Under the pieces are notes generated by a model that saw only the letters and a list, made by a program, of their open reading frames with translations, was not told the DNA's origin and searched no databases. Both the position numbers and the translations under genes were made by a program. Source: Candidatus Nanopelagicales bacterium (GTDB taxonomy: Bacteria > Actinomycetota > Actinomycetes > S36-B12 > CAIYMF01). Taken from it: a DNA stretch of 64,000 bases. This document shows, in pieces, positions 53,712 through 64,000 of this stretch (the stretch's first letter is position 1; each line of letters opens with the position of its first letter). The stretch spans positions 1-64,000 of the forward strand of contig JADGOZ010000063.1 of assembly GCA_017882705.1 (NCBI GenBank), written 5' to 3'.

Positions 53712-56342
53712 TCAGGACCCGACGCACACGAACGCCGCAGCCGTCGCGACAGCGAGCGGGTCCTCGGCGTCGCCGGCGGCACGTGCGGTGCTCAGCGCCT
53801 CGGCCGGCGACGCGGAGCGCGCCAGCGCCTCGTGGAAGCGGACCATCAGCGCAGCGGTGACGGCGTCCGGCACCGCCGTGGTCGCCGCGACGACGCTCGC
53901 CGCACCGGCGCCGAGCAGGGTCCAGGCCAGGCCGAGCATCTCCTCGCCGGGCAGGCTCCGGCCCGCGCCGGAGTGGCACGACGGCAGCACGACGGTGTGC
54001 GGCACCCGGTCGAGCCGCTCGAGGTCGTAGCCCATGAGGGGGCCGTCGGCGAGCTCGAGGCTGGAGAAGAGCGGGTTGTCGCCGCGCAGCGACCCGTGCA
54101 CGGCGAGGTGCGCGACATCCGCTCGCCGCAGTGCCGCGGTGACCGCATCGACCGACGCGCCCGGGCCGGTGAGAGACGTGACCCGTCGGTGCAGCGACGC
54201 CACGTGGGCCACCTCCTCGCGTGCGTGGTCGAGACCGGGCCCGGCCACCGCGACGACGCGCGGTGCGCGCGGGCGCGTCCGTGCCTGAGCGCGATGCCAC
54301 GACGTGGCCGAGGGCGTGACCACGACGACGTGGTCGGCGAACGAGACCAGCGACGACCACGGCACGCGCCAGAGGGCTCCGGTGGGCGACACCACGACGT
54401 CGACGGCTCCCAGCAAAGGACGCAACGGGGTCGCGAGCAGCAGGTCGAGCTCGCCGACGGCCGCGGCGAACGACTCGGTGCCGGCACCCCCGAAGCCGGC
54501 GGCCATCCGGCGCAGCGCGAACTCGCACCGGTCGATGGCGCGGCGCGTCTGCGCGACCGGAGCGAGCCGCAGGAGACGGGTGCGGCGGTCGTCGGCGACC
54601 ACGGCGACGACGTCCGCGCCGATGGTCACGAGCTCGACGAGGGTCGTGCCGGCCAGGGCCTCGCGAAGCCGCCGAGCGTCCACGGGAGGGTCGCCGTCGA
54701 CGCCGGACGCCTGCCGGGTGAGCCGCACGACGTGCTGCTCGAGCCGGGCGAGCTCACGCGCGTCGGCGGCGTCGGACCGGCCCGAGAGGGCCGCCTCGTC
54801 CTGCGAGCGCGAGAGCATCCGCAGCCGGCCGAGCGTGGCCGCGAGCTCGGGGTCGTCCGGCGGCAGCGCGGGCGGGAAGCGCAGGCTCGCCGCACGACCG
54901 CGCTCCGCCCACTCGAGGACACCGGCGGCGGAGCCGTCGGCCGCCCGGGAGCGAAGGCCCTCCGCGACGATTCCCACGGCCTGGTGCGCCGTCGTGGCAC
55001 GCAGCTCGCTCGCGCCGACGAGCGCCCGCTGGCGGTCGACCAGGTCCCACCCCGATCGCAGGTGACGCGCGGCTCCCGCACGGTCGCCCTCGAGTCGTCG
55101 CCGCAGCGACTGCAGGTGGTGCGACCTGCTCCGCACCTCCAGCGGGTCGTCGCGTCGCGCCGCGGCGCCGTCGGTGGCGTCCCACGCGAGCGAGGGTCGT
55201 CCTGCCGCGAACGCGGCCGTCGCGACTGCGATGCGCAGGTCGAGTGCGAGCGTGCGCCACCCGCGGTGCTCCAGCCTCGTCGCCGTCCCCAGGTGCGAGC
55301 GGCGCGCGACGCCGTCCCGCTCGAGCTGCGCCACGGCGCGGACCTGGTCGGCGAGCGCCTGCCACGACGACCTGCCCTGCGCCCGGAACATCGCGCCCGC
55401 CGTGTCGGCGTGCGCCTCCGCCTCGTCGAGCCGACCGCCGCGCAGGAGTGCCTGGGCCAGGCCCAGCTGCGCCTCCGCGGCCATCGTGTCCCAGCCCGTG
55501 CGCTGGGCGTCGAGCCACTCCACGGCGCGCGTGGCGGTCGCGACGGCCTCCCGCGTGAGCCCGGCGCGGAGCAGGATGTCGGCGCGGTCGAGCCACGCGA
55601 TCGGGTCGTCAGGGGGGAGCTTGTCCCGGATCTCGTCCCACAGCCGCAACGACTCGGGGATGCGCCCGGACATGCCGAGCATCCAGGCCAGGTCGGAGGC
55701 GGACTGCCCCTCGTGATGGAGCTGGCCGAGCTCGGCGGTGAGCTCCACAGCACGGCGCTGGTCCGCGATCGCGCGGTCGAGCTCACCCCGGTAGGCCAGC
55801 AGCGCCGCCCGGTTGTGGTGCAGCTTCGCGAGCATCGCGCGGTCGTCGTGGTGCTCGAGGAGGGGCTGGGCGGCGGCGTAGGCCTCGAGCGCCTCGTCGG
55901 TGCGGCCCATGGTCTGCAGGACGAGCGCGCGCTGCGCCTCGCCCTTGCCGAGGTCGGCCTCGCCCAGGCCCGTGAGCGCGCGGTCCGCGGCGCGCAGTGC
56001 CTGTGACAACCGGCCACGGCACAGCAGGACGTAGGCGAGCGACATCTGGGCCTGTGCGACTCGCTCCGGCGACCGGGACTTGCGGGCGGAGTCGAGCGAC
56101 AGGCGTATCCGCGACTCGGCCGTGTGCAGGTCGCGGGCCTCCACCAGCGCCAGTGACGCGACGCGGTGAGCCATCGACACGGCGGCCAGCTGCTCGCGCG
56201 TGGCGTCGGCGGACGAGACCGTCGCGACGATCCGGTCTGCCTCGGTGAGCGCGGCCGCGGGATCGGCACCGACGAGGTCGAACGCGGCTTCAGCCTCGTC
56301 GTCGAGCGCGGTCGGCGAGTCCGGCGCCGCGGTCCCCGTCAT
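53712..56342 (-). CDS. TPR-repeat CHAT-domain (caspase-like) protease
   Basis: N-terminal helical/TPR-like repeats; C-terminal CHAT with ADVAHLAVHGSLRGDNPLFSSLELADGPLMGYDLERL and VVLPSCHSGAG (His/Cys dyad). Confidence 0.93.
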   Translation of the reverse strand: MTGTAAPDSPTALDDEAEAAFDLVGADPAAALTEADRIVATVSSADATREQLAAVSMAHRVASLALVEARDLHTAESRIRLSLDSARKSRSPERVAQAQMSLAYVLLCRGRLSQALRAADRALTGLGEADLGKGEAQRALVLQTMGRTDEALEAYAAAQPLLEHHDDRAMLAKLHHNRAALLAYRGELDRAIADQRRAVELTAELGQLHHEGQSASDLAWMLGMSGRIPESLRLWDEIRDKLPPDDPIAWLDRADILLRAGLTREAVATATRAVEWLDAQRTGWDTMAAEAQLGLAQALLRGGRLDEAEAHADTAGAMFRAQGRSSWQALADQVRAVAQLERDGVARRSHLGTATRLEHRGWRTLALDLRIAVATAAFAAGRPSLAWDATDGAAARRDDPLEVRSRSHHLQSLRRRLEGDRAGAARHLRSGWDLVDRQRALVGASELRATTAHQAVGIVAEGLRSRAADGSAAGVLEWAERGRAASLRFPPALPPDDPELAATLGRLRMLSRSQDEAALSGRSDAADARELARLEQHVVRLTRQASGVDGDPPVDARRLREALAGTTLVELVTIGADVVAVVADDRRTRLLRLAPVAQTRRAIDRCEFALRRMAAGFGGAGTESFAAAVGELDLLLATPLRPLLGAVDVVVSPTGALWRVPWSSLVSFADHVVVVTPSATSWHRAQARTRPRAPRVVAVAGPGLDHAREEVAHVASLHRRVTSLTGPGASVDAVTAALRRADVAHLAVHGSLRGDNPLFSSLELADGPLMGYDLERLDRVPHTVVLPSCHSGAGRSLPGEEMLGLAWTLLGAGAASVVAATTAVPDAVTAALMVRFHEALARSASPAEALSTARAAGDAEDPLAVATAAAFVCVGS

Positions 56343-56386
56343 CCCGTGATCGTTCCACGCCCACCGCGCGACGGTGGCTGCGACGG

Positions 56387-56848
56387 CTAGAGCGAGACCC
56401 AGGTGGTGACGATGCGCCCACCCGTGGGGTCCAGGACCGACAGTCGTGCCGGACCTGGCGCGAGGCCCTCGACGTCGAACTGCCCGTCGACGAGCGGAAC
56501 GGTGATGCGGGTGCGACCGCGCTCGATGACGAGGTCGCCGTCGGCCCCGGTGACGAAGCCGCGCATGCGTCGCGTGCCCGTGATCGAGTCGGTCTCGACG
56601 TCGACCTCGATACTGGCGCCGTCGCTCGTGAACGTGAGCATCCGCAGGGTGCCGAGGCTGTCGCGCGTCGCGACGGCAGGCTGGTCGCGCCACGAGTCGG
56701 CCACCAGCGTCGCGATGCGGGAGTCGAGGTCGCGCAGCTCCCAGGACGCCTTCGCGGCGGCGGTCACGTGCTCGGGGACGGCGTCGTGCTGCGCGGCGAG
56801 GTCGCGCAGCAGCGACTCGAGCTCGTCGTCGGTGCTCATGGGCGTCAT
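56387..56848 (-). CDS. Hypothetical small protein between sigma and CHAT genes, carboxypeptidase-regulatory-like fold possible
   Basis: 153 aa MTPMSTDDELESLLRDLAAQHDAVPEHV...VPLVDGQFDVEGLAPGPARLSVLDPTGGRIVTTWVSL. Confidence 0.75.
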   Translation of the reverse strand: MTPMSTDDELESLLRDLAAQHDAVPEHVTAAAKASWELRDLDSRIATLVADSWRDQPAVATRDSLGTLRMLTFTSDGASIEVDVETDSITGTRRMRGFVTGADGDLVIERGRTRITVPLVDGQFDVEGLAPGPARLSVLDPTGGRIVTTWVSL

Positions 56849-56853
56849 CCCCC

Positions 56854-57438
56854 TCACCCCGGGTCCACAGCGAGGTCGGCGTCGATCGCGAGCGTGCGGA
56901 GGGTCGCGAGACAGCGTGCGCGGGTCGGACCGATGCTCCCGACAGGCATGTCGAGGGCCGCCGCGATCTCGGCGTACGACGGCGGGGGCGTGGCGATCAT
57001 GACGCGGAGCAGGCGCCGGCAGCCGTCGGACAGCCGCTCGAACAGGGCCCACAGGGCGGTGTCGCGCTCGCCGCGCAGCAGGTCGTGGTCGACCGGCGGC
57101 CGTGGGTCGGGCACGGTCGACATGATCTCGAGGACGTCGAGCGCCGGCTCGCGCGTCGTGCGCCGCAGCGTGTGCAGGCACTCTCGCCGCGCGGTGGTGG
57201 CCAGCCAGCTGCCGAGGCGCTGCGGGTCCTCGATCCGGTCGAGGTGGTCGAGCAGCCGCAGCCACGTCGTCTGCACGACGTCCGCAGCGTCGTCGTCGGG
57301 CAGCCGGAACGAGCGCGCGACCGACCAGACGAGGGAGTTGAAGCGGTCGACCAGTGCGTCCCAGGACGCGCGATCACCCGCGGCGGCGGCCGCGAGCCGC
57401 GCGCCCAGGTCGTCGTCGATGCCGCCTGCCGTCTCCAC
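56854..57438 (-). CDS. Sigma-70 family (ECF-like) RNA polymerase sigma factor
   Basis: Region 2 LVDRFNSLVWSVARSFRLPDDDAADVVQTTWLRLLDHLDRI; region 4 YAEIAAALDMPVGSIGPTRARCLATLR. Confidence 0.9.
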   Translation of the reverse strand: METAGGIDDDLGARLAAAAAGDRASWDALVDRFNSLVWSVARSFRLPDDDAADVVQTTWLRLLDHLDRIEDPQRLGSWLATTARRECLHTLRRTTREPALDVLEIMSTVPDPRPPVDHDLLRGERDTALWALFERLSDGCRRLLRVMIATPPPSYAEIAAALDMPVGSIGPTRARCLATLRTLAIDADLAVDPG

Positions 57439-57533
57439 CCGTCCTCCCGCGCCGATTCTGTCGGCCGCGAGCGGTCGGTGCCACCGCCTTGGGCGCACCG
57501 TCGTCGGTGGGCGGACGAGCGTGCGCCCGGAGG

Positions 57534-57878
57534 TCAGGACGTCCACTGCCGCGGAAGCGCGCCGTGACGGACCACCCGGCCGAACCGCGGGTGCGACACG
57601 GGGTCGGCGTGGACGACCGGTCCGAAGCGCGAGTGCACCGGCAGCGTGGCGGTCCCACCGGATCCTGACCCGGTGGGCGCCACCGGAGGCGATGCGACCG
57701 CGGCCACGCCGAGCCCGACGGCCGCGACGGCCACGAGGGCTCCGATCGTGAGGGCGACGGTGCGCGTCGGCTGGGGCCACCCGGTGAGACCCTGCGTCAC
57801 CGTGATGTGGTCCCACCTGTCGGCCGCGACCCGCAGGTCGGAGGCCACGCGGTCCTCGGTGCTCGTCGTGCTGCTCAT
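57534..57878 (-). CDS. Hypothetical single-TM protein
   Basis: MSSTTSTEDRVASDLRVAADRWDHITVTQGLTGWPQPTRTVALTIGALVAVAAVGLGVAAVASPP... Confidence 0.65.
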   Translation of the reverse strand: MSSTTSTEDRVASDLRVAADRWDHITVTQGLTGWPQPTRTVALTIGALVAVAAVGLGVAAVASPPVAPTGSGSGGTATLPVHSRFGPVVHADPVSHPRFGRVVRHGALPRQWTS

Positions 57879-58119
57879 GGGTTCCTCCGTGCGTCCGGGG
57901 GAGCGATGGCGAGCGTCGTCCGTGACCCGGCTCCGGGGCACGGGACCCGGCCACGGACGACGATGTCGCCCTGCGCCCGCCCCACCCCCGTGCGGGCCGA
58001 CGCTCCGACCTCAACAGGAGCCACGAGGCGCCCGGCTGATACGTCGAGCGGCGAGGAGATTCCTCGGTCCGGTGATTTCGGACCGCGACGGCGCCGCTGA
58101 TAAGGTCGCTGCACTCCTG

Positions 58120-58194
58120 GCCCCCGTAGCTCAGGGGATAGAGCGGTGCCCTCCGGAGGCATGCGCGCAGGTTCGAATCCTGCCGGGGGCACCA
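58120..58194 (+). tRNA. tRNA-Arg (anticodon CCG), encoded CCA
   Basis: GCCCCCGTAGCTCAGGGGATAGAGCGGTGCCCTCCGGAGGCATGCGCGCAGGTTCGAATCCTGCCGGGGGCACCA folds as a cloverleaf; anticodon loop CTCCGGA. Confidence 0.97.
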
Positions 58195-58280
58195 TCCACC
58201 CACCGGGCGCGGCAGTTCGCCGAGGTCCAGCACGCGATACGGCCGCGAGCCGGTGCGACCTGCGCCGATAGGCTCGCGCC

Positions 58281-59948
58281 ATGACGCCCGATCAGCTCGC
58301 CGCCGCGATCCGTCACGCCGTCGTGACCGCGATCGCCGAGGGCGACCTCGCCCTCGAGCCCTCCATGGTCCCGGACGAGATCACGGTCGAGCGTCCGCGC
58401 AACCCCGAGCACGGCGACTACGCCACCAACGTGGCCCTGCAGCTGGCCAAGCCGGCCGGCACCAACCCGCGGGCGGTCGCCGAGCTCGTCGCCGTACGTC
58501 TGCGCGACGTCGCCGGGATCGAGGACGTCGACATCGCCGGCCCCGGGTTCCTCAACATCACGCTCGACGCCGCGACGCTCGGCGAGCTCGCGCGGTCGGT
58601 CGTCGTCGCGGGCGAGACCTACGGCCGGATCGACCGCTACGCCGGGCAGAAGTACGACGTCGAGTTCATCTCGGCCAACCCGACCGGCCCGCTTCACCTC
58701 GGTCACACGCGGTGGGCGGCCGTCGGCGACGCGATCGCCCGGGTCCTCGAGGCCGCCGGGGCCGAGGTCGCGCGCGAGTTCTACATCAACGACCGTGGCG
58801 TGCAGATGGACAAGTTCGGCATGTCGCTCGAGGCGCGCGCCCTCGGCGTCGAGCCGCCCGAGGGCGGCTATCAGGGCGGCTACGTCGACGAGCTCGCCCA
58901 GCAGATCGTGGCGGCCGACCCGGCGATCCTCGACCTCGTCGGCGACGCACGGTGGGAGGCGTTCCGCGAGGCCGGCTACGCCCTTCAGCTGCAGCAGCAG
59001 AAGGACGTCCTCGACCACTTCAACACCCACTTCGACGTCTGGTACTCCGAGCGCTCGCTGCACTCGAGCGGTGCGGTCGAGCGCGGCTTCGAGAAGCTGC
59101 GCGAGCAGGGCCACATGTTCGAGGCGGACGGCGCGGTGTGGCTGCGTACGAGCGACTTCGACGACGACAAGGACCGCGTGCTGGTCAAGGCCGACGGCGA
59201 GCTCACCTACTTCGCGAGCGACACCGCCTACTACCTCGACAAGCGCAGCCGTGGGTTCGACGTCAACATCTACCTCCTCGGCGCGGACCACCACGGCTAC
59301 GTCAACCGGCTGCGCGCCGTCTCGGCCTGCGCGGGCGACGACCCCGACGTCAACATCGAGGTGCTCATCGGGCAGCTCGTGAAGATGGTCAAGGGCGGCG
59401 AGGAGGTCCGGCTGTCCAAGCGGGCCGGCAACATGATCACGCTCGAGGACCTCGTCGACGAGGTCGGAGTCGACGCTGCGCGCTACTCCCTCATCCGCTA
59501 CCCCGTCGACAGCCCGCTCGTGCTCGACCTCGACCTGCTCGTCTCGCGGAGCAACGACAACCCGGTCTTCTACGTGCAGTACGCGCACGCACGCATCTCC
59601 TCGGTGCTGCGCGGAGCGGCCGACCTCGGGATCGACTGGCGCTCGGCCGACGCGGACCTGTCTCTGCTCACGCACGAGCGGGAGACGGCGCTGCTCGGCC
59701 TCATCGGCGAGCTGCCTCGAGTCGTGGCCACGGCGTCGGAGCTGCGCGAGCCGCACCGCGTCGCGCGCTACCTCGAGGAGCTGGCCAACGGCTATCACAA
59801 GTTCTACGACGTCTGCCGCGTGCTGCCCATGGCCGACGCCGAGCTCGAGCCGATCAACGTCTCGCGGCTCTGGCTCTGCGCCGCCGCTCGGCAGACCCTG
59901 GCCAACGGCCTGGGGATGCTGGGCGTGACCGCTCCCGAGCGGATGTAG
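58281..59948 (+). CDS. argS: Arginyl-tRNA synthetase
   Basis: [52 protein letters not shown]. Confidence 0.98.
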   Translation: MTPDQLAAAIRHAVVTAIAEGDLALEPSMVPDEITVERPRNPEHGDYATNVALQLAKPAGTNPRAVAELVAVRLRDVAGIEDVDIAGPGFLNITLDAATLGELARSVVVAGETYGRIDRYAGQKYDVEFISANPTGPLHLGHTRWAAVGDAIARVLEAAGAEVAREFYINDRGVQMDKFGMSLEARALGVEPPEGGYQGGYVDELAQQIVAADPAILDLVGDARWEAFREAGYALQLQQQKDVLDHFNTHFDVWYSERSLHSSGAVERGFEKLREQGHMFEADGAVWLRTSDFDDDKDRVLVKADGELTYFASDTAYYLDKRSRGFDVNIYLLGADHHGYVNRLRAVSACAGDDPDVNIEVLIGQLVKMVKGGEEVRLSKRAGNMITLEDLVDEVGVDAARYSLIRYPVDSPLVLDLDLLVSRSNDNPVFYVQYAHARISSVLRGAADLGIDWRSADADLSLLTHERETALLGLIGELPRVVATASELREPHRVARYLEELANGYHKFYDVCRVLPMADAELEPINVSRLWLCAAARQTLANGLGMLGVTAPERM

Positions 59949-59952
59949 CGGC

Positions 59953-61392
59953 ATGCGCGCCCACCCCGCCGGACCGCGCCACGGCGAGATCCTCGCCCCC
60001 GCCGGTGCACCGCCTCTCCCGGCCGACGCCGAGGCGATGCACGCGCTCGCCGCAGGGGTCTGGCCCACCGGCGCGTCTCGCGGCGTCGACGGCGGTCTCG
60101 CCGCTCGCGCCGTGAGCATCGCAGGGGTCGACGTACGCGACCTCGCGGCCGAGTTCGGCACGCCGCTGTTCGTGCTCGACGAGGCCGACTTCCGTTCGCG
60201 CGCAGCCGCTTTTCGCATTGCCTACGACGACTCCGAGGTCCCCGCCGACGTGTTCTACGCCGGCAAGGCGTTCCTCTCCGCGACCGTCGCGCGCTGGGTC
60301 GCGGAGGAGGGGCTCAACCTCGACGTCTGCTCGGGCGGCGAGCTGCTCACCGCCGTGCGCGCCGGCTTCCCGGCCGACCGCATCGCCTTCCACGGCAACA
60401 ACAAGAGCGTCGCCGAGCTCGAGCTCGCGCTCGAGCACGGGGTCGGTCGCTACGTCGTCGACTCGTTCGAGGAGATCGTCAGGCTCGCCGCTGCCGCGGA
60501 GCGCGCGGCCGTGGTCGCCGACGTCCTGGTGCGCGTCACGGTCGGTGTCGAGGCCCACACGCACGAGTTCATCGCGACCGCGCACGAGGACCAGAAGTTC
60601 GGCCTCTCGCTGGCCGGGGGAGCGGCCGAGGAGGCCGTGCGCCGCATCGTGAAGCTGCCGTCGCTGCGACTCGTCGGCCTGCACTCGCACATCGGCTCGC
60701 AGATCTTCGACACCGCCGGCTTCGAGGTGTCGGCGCACCGCCTCGTGGGCCTCGCCGCCAGGATCCGTGACGAGCACGGCCTCGAGGTGGACGAGCTCGA
60801 CCTCGGCGGCGGCATGGGCATCGCCTACCTCGACGGTGAGGACCCGATGCAGCCGTCGGCCATGGCCGACCTGCTCCGCGGGATCGTGGTGCGCGAGTGC
60901 ACGGCGTACGGCCTGCGGCTGCCGCGCCTCGCGGTCGAGCCGGGGCGTGCGATCGTCGGACCGTCGATGGTCACGCTCTACGAGGTGGGCACCGTCAAGG
61001 AGGTCGACCTCGGGTCCGGCCACGCGCGCCACTACGTCAGCGTCGACGGCGGCATGAGCGACAACATCCGCACCGCGCTGTACGACGCCGAGTACACCGT
61101 GCGGCTCGTGTCGCGGTTCTCCGACGCCGCGCCCGTCCTCAGTCGCGTGGTCGGCCGGCACTGCGAGAGCGGCGACATCGTCGTGCGCGACTGCTGGCTT
61201 CCCGGGGACCTCGCCCCGGGCGACCTGCTCGCGGTCGCCGCGACGGGCGCCTACTGCCGTGCGATGGCCTCGAACTACAACGCCGTCCCGCGGCCGGCCG
61301 TCGTCTCGGTCCGCGACGGCCGCGCGTCGGTCGTCCTGCGGCGGGAGACGCCCGAGGACCTGCTCGCCCTCGACGCGGGGCTGACGCCCTGA
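59953..61392 (+). CDS. lysA: Diaminopimelate decarboxylase
   Basis: [61 protein letters not shown]. Confidence 0.97.
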   Translation: MRAHPAGPRHGEILAPAGAPPLPADAEAMHALAAGVWPTGASRGVDGGLAARAVSIAGVDVRDLAAEFGTPLFVLDEADFRSRAAAFRIAYDDSEVPADVFYAGKAFLSATVARWVAEEGLNLDVCSGGELLTAVRAGFPADRIAFHGNNKSVAELELALEHGVGRYVVDSFEEIVRLAAAAERAAVVADVLVRVTVGVEAHTHEFIATAHEDQKFGLSLAGGAAEEAVRRIVKLPSLRLVGLHSHIGSQIFDTAGFEVSAHRLVGLAARIRDEHGLEVDELDLGGGMGIAYLDGEDPMQPSAMADLLRGIVVRECTAYGLRLPRLAVEPGRAIVGPSMVTLYEVGTVKEVDLGSGHARHYVSVDGGMSDNIRTALYDAEYTVRLVSRFSDAAPVLSRVVGRHCESGDIVVRDCWLPGDLAPGDLLAVAATGAYCRAMASNYNAVPRPAVVSVRDGRASVVLRRETPEDLLALDAGLTP

Positions 61393-61482
61393 CCCGTCGA
61401 GCCCGCACCGCACACCGACCTGCAGCCGCCTCGCCCCGGATGGCAGGCTAAGCACCGCACGCTTCCCCTGGGAGGGACCCCG

Positions 61483-62793
61483 ATGACCACGCCGGATCCG
61501 GCGCACCGCGAGCTGACCGTCGCCCTCCTGGGCGGCGGCACCGTGGGAAGCCAGGTGGCCCGACTCCTGCGCGAGTCCGCCGACGACCTCGCCGCGCGCG
61601 CGGGCGCCCCGCTGCGCCTCGTGGGCGTGGGTGTCCGCGACACCACGAAGGAGCGCGAGGGGATCGACTCGGCGCTGCTGACCGACGACCTCGAGGCGCT
61701 CGCCACGAGCGGCGTCGACGTCGTCGTCGAGCTGATGGGCGGCATCGAGCCGGCGCGGTCGCTGATCCTCGCGGCGATGGCGGCCGGTTCCTCGATCGTC
61801 ACGGCCAACAAGGCGCTGCTCGCCGAGGACGGCGCGACCTTGCACGCCGCGGCCGAGAAGCACGGCGTCGACCTCTACTACGAGGCCTCCGTGGCCGGCG
61901 CGATCCCGCTGCTGCGCCCGCTGCGCGAGAGCCTCGCCGGCGACAAGGTCCGTCGCGTGCTCGGCATCGTCAACGGCACGACCAACTTCATCCTCTCGGC
62001 GATGGACGAGAACGGTGCCGACTACGCCGACGTCCTGGCCGAGGCGCAGGCGCTCGGCTATGCGGAGGCCGACCCCACGGCCGACGTCGAGGGCTACGAC
62101 GCCGCCGCCAAGGCGGCGATCCTCGCCGGTCTCGCGTTCCACACCCGCGTGCGGCTCGAGGACGTCTTCCGCGAGGGCATCACGACGGTCTCCGCGCAGG
62201 ACGTCGCCGCCGCCCGCGAGATGGGCTTCGTCATCAAGCTGCTCGCCGTCGCCGAGCTCTCCGAGGACGAGAAGGGACTCGTCGTCCGGGTGCACCCGGC
62301 GATGGTCCCGAGGACCCACCCGCTCGCGGGCGTGCGCGGCGCGTTCAACGCCGTCTTCGTCGAGGCGGAGTCCGCCGGCCAGGTCATGTTCTACGGCCGC
62401 GGTGCCGGCGGTGCTCCGACGGCGTCGGCCGTGCTCGGCGACATCGTCGCGGTGGCGCAGCACCGGATCGCCGGCTCGCGTGGCCCCGCGGAGTCGACGT
62501 ACGCCCATCTGGAGGTGCGACCGGTCGGCGACGCCGTCACGCGCTACTACGTCAACCTCGAGGTGTCCGACCGGCCCGGTGTCCTCGCGGCCGTCGCGCA
62601 GGCCTTCGCCGACAACGGCGTGAGCATCCAGAACGTGCGGCAGGACGGCCACGGCGACGACGCCGGGCTGGTGGTGCGGACGCACACCGCGCGGGACTCC
62701 GACCTCGCCGCCACGATCGAGCGGCTGCGGTCGAGCGACTCCGTTCGTCGGGTCGTCGGGGTCATGCGCGTCGAAGGAGAGGGCGAGCGATGA
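61483..62793 (+). CDS. hom: Homoserine dehydrogenase
   Basis: [43 protein letters not shown]-terminal ACT domain. Confidence 0.97.
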   Translation: MTTPDPAHRELTVALLGGGTVGSQVARLLRESADDLAARAGAPLRLVGVGVRDTTKEREGIDSALLTDDLEALATSGVDVVVELMGGIEPARSLILAAMAAGSSIVTANKALLAEDGATLHAAAEKHGVDLYYEASVAGAIPLLRPLRESLAGDKVRRVLGIVNGTTNFILSAMDENGADYADVLAEAQALGYAEADPTADVEGYDAAAKAAILAGLAFHTRVRLEDVFREGITTVSAQDVAAAREMGFVIKLLAVAELSEDEKGLVVRVHPAMVPRTHPLAGVRGAFNAVFVEAESAGQVMFYGRGAGGAPTASAVLGDIVAVAQHRIAGSRGPAESTYAHLEVRPVGDAVTRYYVNLEVSDRPGVLAAVAQAFADNGVSIQNVRQDGHGDDAGLVVRTHTARDSDLAATIERLRSSDSVRRVVGVMRVEGEGER

Positions 62794-63869
62794 GCCGGCA
62801 CGTCACCGTGGGCACGCACCAGTGGCACGGCGTGATCGAGGAGTACCGCGACCGGCTGCCGGTGAGCGACAAGACCCCCGTCATCACGCTGCGCGAGGGC
62901 GGCACGCCGCTCGTGTCCGCCGGCTACCTCTCGGAGCTGACCGGCTGCGACGTCCACCTCAAGGTCGAGGGCCAGAACCCCACCGGGTCGTTCAAGGACC
63001 GCGGCATGACGATGGCGATCTCCAAGGCGGCGGAGGAGGGGGCCAAGGCGGTCATCTGCGCGTCGACCGGCAACACCTCGGCGTCGGCCGCGGCCTACGC
63101 CGTCAAGGCGGGCATGCTCTGCGCGGTGCTCGTGCCGCAGGGCAAGATCGCGCTCGGCAAGCTCGCCCAGGCGCTGGTGCACGGTGCGAGGCTGCTGCAG
63201 GTCGACGGCAACTTCGACGACTGCCTCACCCTGGCGCGCAAGCTCTCCGAGCACTACCCCGTGTCGCTCGTGAACTCGGTGAACCCGGCGCGCATCGAGG
63301 GCCAGAAGACCGCGGCGTTCGAGATCGTGGACTTCCTCGGTGACGCCCCCGACATCCACTGCCTGCCCGTCGGCAACGCCGGCAACATCACGGCCTACTG
63401 GAAGGGCTTCACCGAGTACGCCTCCGACGGCGTCTCCACGAAGCGTCCGCGCGAGTGGGGTTTCCAGGCTGCCGGGTCGGCGCCGATCGTCAACGGTGCG
63501 CCCGTCACGCACCCCTCGACCATCGCGACCGCGATCCGGATCGGCAACCCCGCGTCGTGGGACCAGGCCCTCGCCGCGCGCGACGAGTCCGGCGGTCGCA
63601 TCGACGCCGTGACCGACCGCGCCATCCTCGCCGCCTACCGGCTGCTCGCGTCGAAGGAGGGCGTGTTCGTCGAGCCGGCCTCCGCCGCGTCGGTGGCCGG
63701 GCTCCTCCAGGTGCACGCGGCCGGCGGTCTCGACGCGGGCCAGCGCGTGGTCTGCACGGTGACCGGTCACGGCCTCAAGGACCCGGAGTGGGCCATCGCC
63801 GGGGCGCCCAAGCCCGTCAGCGTGCCGGTCGACGCCCACATCGCCGCCGTCGAGCTGGGCCTCGCTTGA
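62790..63869 (+). CDS. thrC: Threonine synthase
   Basis: [46 protein letters not shown]. Confidence 0.98.
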   Translation: MSRHVTVGTHQWHGVIEEYRDRLPVSDKTPVITLREGGTPLVSAGYLSELTGCDVHLKVEGQNPTGSFKDRGMTMAISKAAEEGAKAVICASTGNTSASAAAYAVKAGMLCAVLVPQGKIALGKLAQALVHGARLLQVDGNFDDCLTLARKLSEHYPVSLVNSVNPARIEGQKTAAFEIVDFLGDAPDIHCLPVGNAGNITAYWKGFTEYASDGVSTKRPREWGFQAAGSAPIVNGAPVTHPSTIATAIRIGNPASWDQALAARDESGGRIDAVTDRAILAAYRLLASKEGVFVEPASAASVAGLLQVHAAGGLDAGQRVVCTVTGHGLKDPEWAIAGAPKPVSVPVDAHIAAVELGLA

Positions 63870-64000
63870 TGGCCACTCCGAGCAGCCGCCCGATGTTCCG
63901 GGCCGCACCCACGCGGGTCCGCGTGCCCGCGACGTCGGCCAACCTCGGTCCCGGCTTCGACGCGTTCGGGCTCGCTCTCGGTCTCTACGACGACGTCGTG
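63869..64000 (+). CDS. thrB: Homoserine kinase (5' part only)
   Basis: [44 protein letters not shown]; overlaps thrC stop. Confidence 0.93.
   Translation, partial: MATPSSRPMFRAAPTRVRVPATSANLGPGFDAFGLALGLYDDVV

Noticed and set aside
59854-62685. 943-aa minus ORF
   Set aside because: Antisense to lysA and hom; no coherent motifs.
1-64000. CRISPR array, prophage or integron
   Set aside because: No regularly spaced repeats, cas genes, phage structural genes, integrase or intact transposase seen on either strand.

Overview
This is a 64 kb chromosomal window from a high-GC actinobacterium. Most of it is a densely packed core genome. In order it holds: kgd (2-oxoglutarate dehydrogenase, partial); an ABC-2 exporter; a PLP decarboxylase; a cold-shock gene; two hydrolases (P1 and CocE-type); a Rieske/flavin-oxidase catabolic cluster (13.9-19.7 kb); a small accessory-looking segment (about 19.7-23.1 kb) with arr (rifampin ADP-ribosyltransferase), gene remnants and a possible iron box in front of a 54-aa micro-ORF; an oligopeptide ABC transporter next to an S9 peptidase; a long minus-strand assimilatory sulfate-reduction operon (sir-cysH-cysD-cysN-ssu-like ABC-cysG-cbiX) preceded by a 27-aa Cys-containing leader peptide absent from the supplied ORF track; two L,D-transpeptidases; a strong c-di-AMP (ydaO/yuaA) riboswitch before a peptidoglycan-binding protein; a sigma factor / TPR-CHAT protease / subtilase locus (52.3-57.9 kb), which is the best candidate for an under-described system; and tRNA-Arg(CCG)-argS-lysA-hom-thrC-thrB. 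I saw no CRISPR array, rRNA, prophage or intact transposase. Many long ORFs in the supplied track are GC-driven antisense shadows and were rejected. All family calls come from reading motifs by eye; no searches were run.
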